A stretch of DNA of 15,730 bases from Lachnoclostridium sp. UBA2905 (GTDB taxonomy: Bacteria; Bacillota; Clostridia; Lachnospirales; Lachnospiraceae): contig DEDL01000002.1 of NCBI GenBank assembly GCA_002349525.1, forward strand, positions 1-15,730, in the 5' to 3' direction. Shown here piece after piece: positions 1 through 6,316 of this stretch (the stretch's first letter is position 1; the number at the start of each line of letters is the position of its first letter). The position numbers and the translations under genes are program-made. Under the pieces are notes generated by a model. That model saw nothing but the letters and a program-made list of their open reading frames with translations. It was not told where the DNA came from and made no database searches.

Positions 1-121
1 CATCATCACAGATTTTCAAACGGCTTTAGGAATCATAATAAGAAACTTTGGAGTTTGAAGAGTGGCTTGAGAGTAGTTTTTCGAATAGAATTAAGAAAAA
101 CAAATAACTATAATTAACCTT
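1..121. other. Left-edge sequence, no recognised gene
   Basis: One forward frame is open from the window edge to a TAA at 115-117 and another to a TGA at about 57. Either could be the tail of a gene that starts outside the window. Neither translation resembles a family I recognise, so no product is named. The hairpin that follows suggests that some transcript does end here. Confidence 0.3.
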
Positions 122-160
122 ACGGAGCCGTTCGAGTAACAGCTCCGTTTTGTTTTGATT
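122..160 (+). terminator. Rho-independent terminator of an upstream gene
   Basis: The arms ACGGAGC (122-128) and GCTCCGT (142-148) are perfectly complementary around a 13-nt loop and are followed at once by a T-rich run (TTTTGTTTTGATTTTTT). It would end transcription entering from the left edge and insulate the promoter at 197-225. Confidence 0.75.
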
Positions 161-196
161 TTTTCTTGCTTTTCCCTTATAAAACCGCAATAATCA

Positions 197-225
197 TTGC
201 TTTTAAGCGTCCTGTGTGATATAAT
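197..225 (+). promoter_or_regulatory. Probable sigma-A promoter of the HTH/Fic cassette
   Basis: TTGCTT (197-202) and TATAAT (220-225) are separated by exactly 17 bp, with a TGA extended -10 directly before the TATAAT. A second TATAAT lies at 233-238 without a good -35. The first is the only strong promoter-like sequence before the 268 gene, and the genes to 3308 follow with short gaps, so it may drive the whole cassette. Confidence 0.55.
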
Positions 226-267
226 AAACTTGTATAATTGTAACTATCTGAAAGCAAGGAAAATCTA

Positions 268-456
268 ATGGATTCTAACATCGAGTGCTGGTACTCAATG
301 AAAGAAATATGCGAATATCTTGGCGTCAGCCGTGATACCGTACTTGATTGGATAGAAAGAAGAAATATGCCCGCAGCAAAAATCGGACGCCTTTGGAAAT
401 TCAAAGTCAGCGAAATTGACGCTTGGATGAAATCCGGTATTGCAGCGGATAAATAA
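268..456 (+). CDS. Small helix-turn-helix (excisionase-type, HTH_17) DNA-binding protein
   Basis: This 62-residue protein is essentially one MerR/excisionase-like winged helix-turn-helix. Residues about 8-55 contain the pattern S-M-K-E-I-C-E-Y-L-G-V-S-R-D-T-V, then a wing with K-I-G-R-L-W-K-F, then a closing helix with E-I-D-A-W-M. The family binds DNA and serves as excisionase-like or repressor-like proteins on mobile elements and in restriction/toxin cassettes. AAGGA lies upstream of the ATG. It is the first gene after the 197-225 promoter, and the next gene starts 19 bp after its stop. Inference: it is the transcriptional regulator of the cassette. An excisionase role cannot be excluded, but no integrase is visible in the window. 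Confidence 0.8.
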   Translation: MDSNIECWYSMKEICEYLGVSRDTVLDWIERRNMPAAKIGRLWKFKVSEIDAWMKSGIAADK

Positions 457-475
457 TCAAATTTCGGAGGCATAT

Positions 476-952
476 ATGAGTTTTATTGAATCTTACAAGC
501 ATCTTGATAAAATATGCGGAGAAATGTTTGAAACTCAATATGGAGTATCCGCCTATATAGAGGAAATGCTAAACAATCCTCGGGGCTCTTTTCTTATCAG
601 AGGATGGGAAAATGATTTAAAACAACTAAAGCACTATCGTTGGATTAGAAATCAAATCGTACACGAGCCCGATTGTTCCGAAGAAAGTATGTGCGAAGCC
701 GGAGACGATGAATGGCTTGATGATTTTTATGAAAGAATAATAAATCAAACTGATCCGCTTGCAATGTATTTTCAAGCAACAAAACCACATCCTGTTGCAA
801 AATCCGCACAAAATCACGAACCGGCTCAACTGCAATATACATATTCTAAACAGCCTAACCGGCCGAAACATAACTCAAAAAAGGTCGTAAGATCGATTGT
901 GTTTTCAATTATCGTAGCTATTGTTCTACTGTACATAGTACTTAGTACTTAA
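476..952 (+). CDS. Uncharacterised membrane-anchored protein with HEPN-like RNxxxH motif
   Basis: The start chosen is the ATG at 476, preceded by GGAGG at 466-470. The same frame is open 12 codons further upstream, but without a ribosome-binding site. The 158-residue protein has a helical N-terminal domain (about 1-100), a polar linker rich in Pro, Gln and Lys (about 101-137), and one hydrophobic helix at the C-terminus (about 138-156), preceded by Lys-Lys-Val-Val-Arg, as in a tail-anchored protein. Residues 58-63 read R-N-Q-I-V-H, which fits the R-[N/D/H]-x3-H signature of HEPN ribonucleases. I recall similar clostridial proteins annotated only as a domain of unknown function (possibly DUF6548). 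It sits between the HTH gene and the first fic gene. RNase activity is inference from one motif and the context. Confidence 0.75.
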   Translation: MSFIESYKHLDKICGEMFETQYGVSAYIEEMLNNPRGSFLIRGWENDLKQLKHYRWIRNQIVHEPDCSEESMCEAGDDEWLDDFYERIINQTDPLAMYFQATKPHPVAKSAQNHEPAQLQYTYSKQPNRPKHNSKKVVRSIVFSIIVAIVLLYIVLST

Positions 953-983
953 ATACTTTATTAATTGATTTTGGAGGTGCAAT

Positions 984-1589
984 TTGGCACTTGAAAATAA
1001 ATTAGGCTTGACAAGCTTCGCCGACCTAGCCCGTGAAGAAGAACGCATCAGCAAGAAAAAGGCTGTTGAACTTTTTGAAACAGGCTTACCTGATACTCTT
1101 CCGGCAGGTAAGTTTGTAACATTGCAGGCAATCCACAAGTGCCTTTTTGAGGACATTTATGACTTTGCCGGAGAAATCCGCACGGTCAATATGGCAAAAG
1201 GCAATTTCCGATTTGCACCGCTTATGTATTTGCAATCGGCACTTGAAAATATTGACAAAATGCCACAGTCAAATTTTGATGAGATAGTAGAAAAGTATGT
1301 TGAGATGAACATTGCGCACCCATTCCGTGAAGGTAACGGTCGAAGCACTCGCATTTGGCTTGACCATATTTTGAAAAACGAAATCGGCAAAGTCGTAGAC
1401 TGGAGCAAGGTGGATAAAGAAGACTACTTACTTGCAATGGAACGCAGTCCGATTAAAGATGTAGAGATTAAAGTGTTGCTAAAAGGTGCGCTTACCGATG
1501 AAATTAACAGCCGTGAAGTTTATATGAAAGGTATCGACCACAGCTACTATTATGAGGGTTATACAACCTTTAAGGCTGAAGAATTATAA
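984..1589 (+). CDS. fic: Fic family protein (class III, self-inhibited AMP transferase type)
   Basis: The start is a TTG at 984 with GGAGG at 973-977. The encoded N-terminus (M-A-L-E-N-K) is typical of the family. The 201-residue protein carries the complete Fic active-site motif HPFREGNGR (residues 112-120), with the catalytic His112 and the GNGR phosphate-binding loop. Enzymes with this motif transfer AMP from ATP to a hydroxyl side chain of a target protein. The C-terminal segment S-Y-Y-Y-E-G (187-192) matches the [S/T]xxxE[G/N] inhibitory motif, which in class III Fic proteins lies at the C-terminus and blocks ATP with its Glu (here Glu191). The length suits class III, for example the Neisseria meningitidis Fic protein. 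It is probably cotranscribed with its neighbours, starting 31 bp after the preceding stop. The target cannot be inferred. Confidence 0.92.
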   Translation: MALENKLGLTSFADLAREEERISKKKAVELFETGLPDTLPAGKFVTLQAIHKCLFEDIYDFAGEIRTVNMAKGNFRFAPLMYLQSALENIDKMPQSNFDEIVEKYVEMNIAHPFREGNGRSTRIWLDHILKNEIGKVVDWSKVDKEDYLLAMERSPIKDVEIKVLLKGALTDEINSREVYMKGIDHSYYYEGYTTFKAEEL

Positions 1590-1631
1590 AAACATTTCCA
1601 ATACTTTGACTGATTCGGGGGATGTAATCAT

Positions 1632-2195
1632 TTGAAAATAGATACAATTGAAAAGATTGCGTTACAATTAATGGATAAAAACGACACAAAAGCTAAAGAA
1701 ATTATCAACAGTGAATATCCGTTTGAGTATTTCAAGCGTTCAAAAAGAGGAGTTACGGATAAAATAAAATTTAAGCAGTGCATAAAAGATGGGTTTATTG
1801 ACAGATACAGTGGCGAACGATTGGTTAATCCGGGTATATTGAAAGTAATTTCTTATTACTGTCCTAATGAATTTCCATACCAACAGCATTGAAAAATGGA
1901 TGCCGGCCATATTGCATATTGGGAGCTAATGCCGTCAATTGACCACATTAAAACGATTGCTTTGGGTGGTGCCGACGGTGAAGAAAATTATGCAACAACA
2001 TCAATGATGCATAACTTAATTAAAAACAATTGGACCTTAGAACAATTACAGTGGTCGCTTCATCCGCCAGGAAATATAAAAGAGTGGGATGGATTAACTC
2101 AATTATTTATATCTTTGGTTGAATCCGATAAACAATTATTAAATGATTCCTACATAAAAAAATGGTATCTTCTTTCTAAAAAAGAAGATTTATAA
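1632..2195 (+). pseudogene. HNH endonuclease family gene interrupted by one in-frame TGA
   Basis: A single reading frame runs from a TTG at 1632 (purine-rich GGGGGATG upstream) to a TAA at 2193-2195, broken only by TGA at 1890-1892. The first part (86 residues) contains the conserved block Y-P-F-x-Y-F-K-R-S-K-R and R-Y-S-G-E-R-L-V-N-P-G. The second part contains H-I-A-Y-W-E-L, then S-I-D-H-I, then E-N-Y-A-T-T-S-M and H-N-L-I-K-N-N-W-T-L-E, the core of an HNH nuclease. As I recall the family, a Trp sits just before the K-M-x-x-x-H-I-A-Y-W block, so TGG to TGA would explain the stop. The ATG at 1896 has no ribosome-binding site, so a separately translated second half is unlikely. Probably an inactivated gene of the cassette; a sequencing error is possible. 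Confidence 0.78.
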
Positions 2196-2228
2196 AATAT
2201 CATTCTTGAAAAGAAACGAGGTGCAAAT

Positions 2229-3308
2229 ATGCCGGATAAGAATTGGCAATTTGAACTTGAAGAATATATAAAGCAAGGCGAACCTGACAAAGCCGAAAAA
2301 AGCGAAGCGTGGCAAACAGCCATCGGTTTGCAGGCTGTTGACGGGCTGAATACATCTGACTATTTGTTAGACACAGCCAAAGAGCATATTGAAGGTAAAA
2401 TCACCATTGACGAGGCTCAAAAGCGTATTCACAGTTACTATGAGCAGCGTTCTGTACGCACCGAAACGGAAAATGAAACCAAAGAAGCAGACATTGTTTC
2501 GGCAAGAATTGCAAAGTTGTTAGGAGAAAAAGCGTTTCAGTTTTCCCCTGCCGAGTGGCTTTCGATTCATCGTAGATTGTTCGAGGGTGTGTTCGGTCAC
2601 GCAGGACAAGTTAGGCAGTACAATATCACAAAGAAAGAGTGGGTACTGAACGGCGATACAGTCATCTATGCGGATTGGAACAGTATTAAGGAAACTTTGG
2701 ATTACGACTTTGCAACCGAAAAACAGTTTTCTTATGAGGGCTTGTCGGTTGATGCGGCTGTAAAGCATTTAGCTAAATTTGCTTCGGATATTTGGCAAAT
2801 TCACCCGTTCAGCGAGGGAAACACCCGTGCTACTGCCGTATTTATGATAAAATATATGAAAACATTCGGCTTCAGCATAAATAACGACGCATTCGAGAAA
2901 AATTCTTGGTATTTCCGCAACGCTTTGGTTCGTGCTAATTATAATAACCTGCAAAAAGGCATCCATTCCACAACGAAGTTTTTGGAAATGTTCTTTTCAA
3001 ATCTTTTGTTAGATACGCATTATGAGTTAAAAAACAGATATATGCACATTGATTATGTGGAGAACGATTCCCAAAGTGCCAAAAACGAACCGCCAAAGTG
3101 CCAACTTGGCACTTTGAAGTGTACTTTAGAGGAACTGGCAGTATTAGATTTAATAAAAACGAACCCATCTGTTAAGCAAACCGAACTTGCAGAACAAACA
3201 GGCAAGTCAGTCAGAAGCATAAAGCGCATTATAGACTCTCTAAAAGAAAAACAATATATCCGCAGAGTTGACGGCAAACGCTATGGTAAATGGGAAGTAT
3301 TGATTTGA
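2229..3308 (+). CDS. fic: Fic family protein with N-terminal VbhA-like segment and C-terminal winged helix
   Basis: ATG at 2229 follows AAACGAGGTG. The 359-residue protein has three parts. Residues about 25-75 look like the antitoxin-VbhA-type inhibitory helix fused N-terminally, with K-E-H-I-E-G at 51-56: the inhibitory Glu (Glu55) is present, but the Ser/Thr expected four residues earlier is Lys51. Residues about 90-260 are the Fic core with HPFSEGNTR at 192-200, where the canonical GNGR/GNKR is GNTR; His192 and the rest are intact. After a Gln/Asn/Lys-rich linker, residues about 297-359 form a winged helix-turn-helix (T-E-L-A-E-Q-T-G-K-S-V-R-S-I-K-R-I-I-D-S-L). The protein could modify a target and also bind DNA. 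It starts 33 bp after the HNH remnant. Autoregulation is suggested by the palindrome inside the gene. Confidence 0.9.
   Translation: MPDKNWQFELEEYIKQGEPDKAEKSEAWQTAIGLQAVDGLNTSDYLLDTAKEHIEGKITIDEAQKRIHSYYEQRSVRTETENETKEADIVSARIAKLLGEKAFQFSPAEWLSIHRRLFEGVFGHAGQVRQYNITKKEWVLNGDTVIYADWNSIKETLDYDFATEKQFSYEGLSVDAAVKHLAKFASDIWQIHPFSEGNTRATAVFMIKYMKTFGFSINNDAFEKNSWYFRNALVRANYNNLQKGIHSTTKFLEMFFSNLLLDTHYELKNRYMHIDYVENDSQSAKNEPPKCQLGTLKCTLEELAVLDLIKTNPSVKQTELAEQTGKSVRSIKRIIDSLKEKQYIRRVDGKRYGKWEVLI
3072..3116. repeat. Perfect palindrome plus a third copy inside the second fic gene
   Basis: CAAAGTGCCAA (3094-3104), one central C, then TTGGCACTTTG (3106-3116) form a perfect 11+11 bp palindrome. A further direct copy of CAAAGTGCCAA lies at 3072-3082, with its repeat start 22 bp before that of the next copy. 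The three copies encode the low-complexity linker between the Fic core and the winged helix (Q-S-A-K-N-E-P-P-K-C-Q-L-G-T-L-K). The bottom strand can form the same hairpin. It is not followed by a T-run, so it is not an ordinary terminator. Confidence 0.85.
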
Positions 3309-3354
3309 TAAAGCTATATAAAAAAGCATTAACCATAATCATACAAGCATAAAT

Positions 3355-3567
3355 ATGAGTAACAAAATAATTTATATTGGATTTGTAACAGCAACATTAA
3401 TATTAATTGCACCATATATATGGTTGATATTAGATATATTGGATAGAAACAGTTACGATAAAATACTAATTGATGCCTGTTTGTCAGGCCCATGTCTTAT
3501 CTTGACAGTTTTAATTTGGTGCTTTACTGTTAAATTAGAAAAAATTAAAAAGCAAAAGAATAATTGA
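3355..3567 (+). CDS. Hypothetical small two-helix membrane protein
   Basis: This 70-residue ORF has two hydrophobic segments (about residues 5-27 and 42-60) around a short polar loop with L-D-R-N-S-Y-D-K, and a Lys-rich tail (K-L-E-K-I-K-K-Q-K-N-N). Such a layout suits a small integral membrane protein with both ends in the cytoplasm. It lies 46 bp after the second fic gene on the same strand. There is no convincing ribosome-binding site before the ATG, and I recognise no family. It may be a real accessory protein of the cassette, a remnant, or a chance ORF in AT-rich DNA. Confidence 0.4.
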   Translation: MSNKIIYIGFVTATLILIAPYIWLILDILDRNSYDKILIDACLSGPCLILTVLIWCFTVKLEKIKKQKNN

Positions 3568-3705
3568 AGTATTTTAAAGTTCAAATTTGATAAACGAAAT
3601 CTGAGGGGAGAATTTTCCACTTAGGTTTCTATATAATGACAGAAAGAATATTGATATAATAGTATTTTTTGTATAGTGAGTTTTTTATGAATTATATATG
3701 ATCTG

Positions 3706-4193
3706 ATGGAAAAAACCATAGCTCTTGAAAGTGAGAAAAAGGCTAATCAGAGTAAATCTGATTTCCTGGCAAGAATGTCTCATGATATGCGAACACCTTT
3801 AAATGGGATAATAGGATTAATTAAGATTAATATGGATCATTTTGATGATATTGATTTTGTTCGTGAAAATTACCGCAAAATGCAGATTTCTGTTGAACAT
3901 TTACAAAGCCTGATAAATGATGTTTTACAAATGAATTTGAAAATAGTCCTGCAGGAACCTTTGATGCAATTCTTATGTATATAATGATGCCGGTTATGAA
4001 TGGATATGAAGCTACAAAAGCAATACGTAGTCTTGAAGGTCCGGATGCAAAGGCTATTCCTATTATTGCAATGACAGCCAATGCATTTGCAGAGGGTGCC
4101 GAAAGATGTATTAATGCAGGCATGAATGCACATCTTTCAAAGCCACTGGACATAGAAAAGTTATGCAAAACGATTTGTGAACTGGTGCAGTAA
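3706..4193 (+). pseudogene. Remnant of a hybrid sensor histidine kinase/response regulator
   Basis: Two frames of one former gene are fused. From 3706 the first frame encodes a HisKA dimerisation domain with the H-box F-L-A-R-M-S-H-D-M-R-T-P-L-N-G (phospho-acceptor at residue 26 from the ATG) up to L-I-N-D-V-L-Q-M at about 3933. From about 3933 another frame encodes the back half of a receiver domain (E-N-S-P-A-G-T-F-D-A-I-L-M, then M-M-P-V-M-N-G-Y-E-A, I-A-M-T-A-N-A-F and the conserved L-S-K-P) to the TAA at 4191-4193. The HATPase domain and the receiver front are missing, and upstream sensor sequence is cut by a TGA at 3688-3690. The residue before I-M-M-P, which should be the phospho-accepting Asp, is Tyr. 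No function is expected. Confidence 0.88.
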
Positions 4194-4208
4194 TCAGGTA
4201 TTCAGGTG

Positions 4209-4260
4209 CGGTTACAAATAGTGGTCAGGAGACTTTTGAGACTATTTGTAACCGTTTTTT
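4209..4260 (+). terminator. Strong rho-independent terminator after the kinase remnant
   Basis: CGGTTACAAATAGT (4209-4222) and ACTATTTGTAACCG (4241-4254) form a perfect 14-bp stem with an 18-nt loop, followed directly by six T. It survives 15 bp after the stop of the kinase remnant and would separate the relic from iorA. Confidence 0.88.
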
Positions 4261-4327
4261 GTCAAGTGTTATAGTTGATTTTAGGCATGTGATATATTTT
4301 ATTTTTGACGTGTGATATACTTGATTC

Positions 4328-4356
4328 TTGATTAAGAGTTAGTAGTGTGATATTCT
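4328..4356 (+). promoter_or_regulatory. Probable iorA promoter (extended -10)
   Basis: TTGATT (4328-4333), a 17-bp spacer and TATTCT (4351-4356) with a TGA extended -10 element just before it. The same TTGATT-N17-TATTCT with TGA occurs before the phosphate transporter at 8236-8264, which supports the reading. The transcript leader would be about 150 nt and would include the 14-bp repeats. Confidence 0.5.
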
Positions 4357-4387
4357 ATTTATTAGACTGTAATTTATCAGATTACTT

Positions 4388-4484
4388 AATGTATTTCGAA
4401 TGATATATTAAGAGAGATATATTATGAATGATATATTGCGAATTATATATTAGAAGGATATATTAAGAAAGATGTATTATGAAG
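4388..4484. repeat. About seven tandem 14-bp AT-rich repeats before iorA
   Basis: Successive units start at 4388, 4402, 4416, 4430, 4444, 4457 and 4471. Examples are GATATATTAAGAGA, GATATATTATGAAT, GATATATTGCGAAT and GATATATTAAGAAA. The consensus is about GATATATTAWGAAW; the first unit is the most diverged and the fifth is 13 bp. The array ends 26 bp before the iorA start codon. Confidence 0.85.
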
Positions 4485-4510
4485 GATAAATGATTTAAAG
4501 GAGATACATA

Positions 4511-6316
4511 ATGAGACAGGAATATGTTATGGGAAATGGGGCAATTGCACTTGGAGCTCTTGTTGCCGGAGTTAATGTGGTAAGCGGTTACCCTGGAACT
4601 CCTTCCTCAGAAATAATTGAAACAATAGCAAAACATTCGAATAAAGATGTACATGTGGAATGGTCAGTTAATGAAAAGGCTGCACTTGAAGTCGCAGCAA
4701 GTGGAGCTTATGCAGGAGCCAGAACACTTGTAACAATGAAGCAGGTAGGACTTAATGTAGCTGCAGATCCTTTGATGTCACTTGCTTATGTAGGTGTTAA
4801 GGGTGGAATGGTAATAGTATCTGCAGATGATCCGGGTCCAATTTCATCACAGACAGAGCAGGATACCAGAGCATTTGCTGAGTTCGCAAGAATACCTGTG
4901 TTTGATCCATCTTCACCGGAAGAAGCATATGAGATGATTCAGGATGCTTTTGATTATTCAGAAAAATATCAGACACCTGTTTTATTCAGACCAACTACAA
5001 GAGTCTGTCATGCATATGCCTCTATAGAAGTTCCGGAAGAATATAAGGTAAAGGAATATGAGGGCTTTGTAAAAGACTCTGGCAAATGGGTCATTTTCCC
5101 ACGTTTGTCATATATGAACCATGCCAAAATTGAAAAACGTAATGTTGAAATTGGTGAAGATTTTTCCAATTACCGTTTCAACACAGTAGAAGTCAAAGAT
5201 GACAAGGCTTCTAAAAAAGCAGTTATTACTTCAGGAATAAGTTATGCATATACAAAGGAATTTTTACAGTATCATAAGGATGTGAAGCTTATTAGAATAG
5301 CTACAGCTCATCCTTTCCCTGAAAGCTTCTTATTAGAGGCACTTGAGGGTGTTGATGAGGTTCTCTGTATAGAAGAGCTTAGCCCATATATTGAAGGTCA
5401 GGTATTACGTATAGCCGGAAAGCATCATCTTTCTTTAAAGGTGTATGGAAAGCTTACAGGACATGTACCTGCAAGTGGTGAAAATAATGCTAATATGGTT
5501 GAAGGTGTCATTTGCAGATTTATTGGCATGAAAGTCTGTAAGGGTCTTGAACGTGAAGAAAAACCCGCACTTCCTGTACGTCCACCTGTCTTATGTGCCG
5601 GCTGTCCTCACAGGGCATCATTTTATGCTGTGAAGAAGGCTATGAAAGGAAAGAAGAGTTATTTTTGTGGAGACATTGGATGTTATACGCTTGGTAACGC
5701 CATGCCTCTTGATATGGTAGATACCTGCCTCTGTATGGGAGCAGGAATAACAATGGCTCAGGGATTTCACTGGGTAGATAAAGAAGGTACATGCTTTGCC
5801 TTTGTTGGAGATTCTACATTTTTTGCTTCAGGTATGACAGGAGTTGTGAATGCAGTATATAACAATGCTGATATGATTCTTTGCGTACTTGATAATTCAA
5901 CAACTGCTATGACAGGTCACCAGCCACATCCGGGAACAGGTCTTAATATGATGGGACAGTTTGTGGACAAGGTAAGTATACCTAAGGTTCTTGAAGGTAT
6001 AGGGGTTAAGAAGATAGTAACAGTTAATCCCCTTGATTTGAATGCAGCCATTAAAGCAGTTGAAGAGTGTGCAGCCCTTGATGGTGTTAAGGCTATTATA
6101 TTTAAGTCACCTTGTATTGCAATTGAAAAATCAGATAAGAAGGCAGCTATCAGTGATAAGTGTATTCAGTGTAAGAAATGTATTAAGGAGATAGGATGTC
6201 CGGCACTTTGTGTTACTGATGGAAAGGTAACGATTGATACTAATCTTTGTACAGGATGTGGCTTATGTAGTCAGATATGTCCTGTAAATGCGATTGGAGG
6301 TGGCAGCAATGAATAA
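4511..6316 (+). CDS. iorA: Indolepyruvate:ferredoxin oxidoreductase, alpha subunit
   Basis: With IorB this enzyme oxidatively decarboxylates arylpyruvates (indolepyruvate, phenylpyruvate, 4-hydroxyphenylpyruvate) with CoA to arylacetyl-CoA, CO2 and reduced ferredoxin, in the cytoplasm. The 601 residues are full length for the family. The N-terminal POR-type domain shows G-Y-P-G-T-P-S-S-E at 26-34. The thiamine-diphosphate domain (about 355-530) shows C-A-G-C-P-H-R at 362-368, G-D-S-T-F-F at 433-438 and D-N-S-T-T-A-M-T-G-H-Q-P-H-P-G-T-G from 461. The C-terminus carries two [4Fe-4S] motifs, C551-C554-C557-C563-P and C580-C583-C586-C590-P. The ATG has AAAGGAG at 4497-4503. It is the first gene of the iorA-iorB-ligase operon and overlaps iorB by 8 bp. 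Confidence 0.97.
   Translation: MRQEYVMGNGAIALGALVAGVNVVSGYPGTPSSEIIETIAKHSNKDVHVEWSVNEKAALEVAASGAYAGARTLVTMKQVGLNVAADPLMSLAYVGVKGGMVIVSADDPGPISSQTEQDTRAFAEFARIPVFDPSSPEEAYEMIQDAFDYSEKYQTPVLFRPTTRVCHAYASIEVPEEYKVKEYEGFVKDSGKWVIFPRLSYMNHAKIEKRNVEIGEDFSNYRFNTVEVKDDKASKKAVITSGISYAYTKEFLQYHKDVKLIRIATAHPFPESFLLEALEGVDEVLCIEELSPYIEGQVLRIAGKHHLSLKVYGKLTGHVPASGENNANMVEGVICRFIGMKVCKGLEREEKPALPVRPPVLCAGCPHRASFYAVKKAMKGKKSYFCGDIGCYTLGNAMPLDMVDTCLCMGAGITMAQGFHWVDKEGTCFAFVGDSTFFASGMTGVVNAVYNNADMILCVLDNSTTAMTGHQPHPGTGLNMMGQFVDKVSIPKVLEGIGVKKIVTVNPLDLNAAIKAVEECAALDGVKAIIFKSPCIAIEKSDKKAAISDKCIQCKKCIKEIGCPALCVTDGKVTIDTNLCTGCGLCSQICPVNAIGGGSNE

Larger units (their letters stand above)
4194..4510. other. 317-base gene-free leader upstream of iorA
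   Basis: No plausible coding region is seen here on either strand. In order it holds the terminator at 4209-4260, three copies of GTGATAT (4289-4295, 4312-4318, 4347-4353), the third of which forms part of a promoter-like sequence, the tandem 14-bp repeats at 4388-4484, and the iorA ribosome-binding site AAAGGAG at 4497-4503. I see no riboswitch or T-box features. Confidence 0.6.

Noticed and set aside
268..456. Excisionase of an integrated element
   Set aside because: The fold fits, but there is no integrase, attachment-site repeat or phage gene in view, so a regulator of the cassette is the safer reading.
1890..1892. UGA read as tryptophan or another amino acid in this organism
   Set aside because: Tryptophan is encoded by TGG throughout the intact genes, and no other in-frame TGA interrupts a recognisable gene. 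Two genes here use TGA as their stop (3306-3308 and 10059-10061), each backed by an immediate second stop. A plain nonsense mutation is simpler.
1896..2195. Independent second gene starting at ATG 1896
   Set aside because: There is no ribosome-binding site, the frame continues directly from the 1632 gene, and the first residues lie in the middle of a conserved block.
4388..4484. CRISPR array
   Set aside because: The 14-bp units are directly adjacent with no unique spacers, and there are no cas genes in the window.
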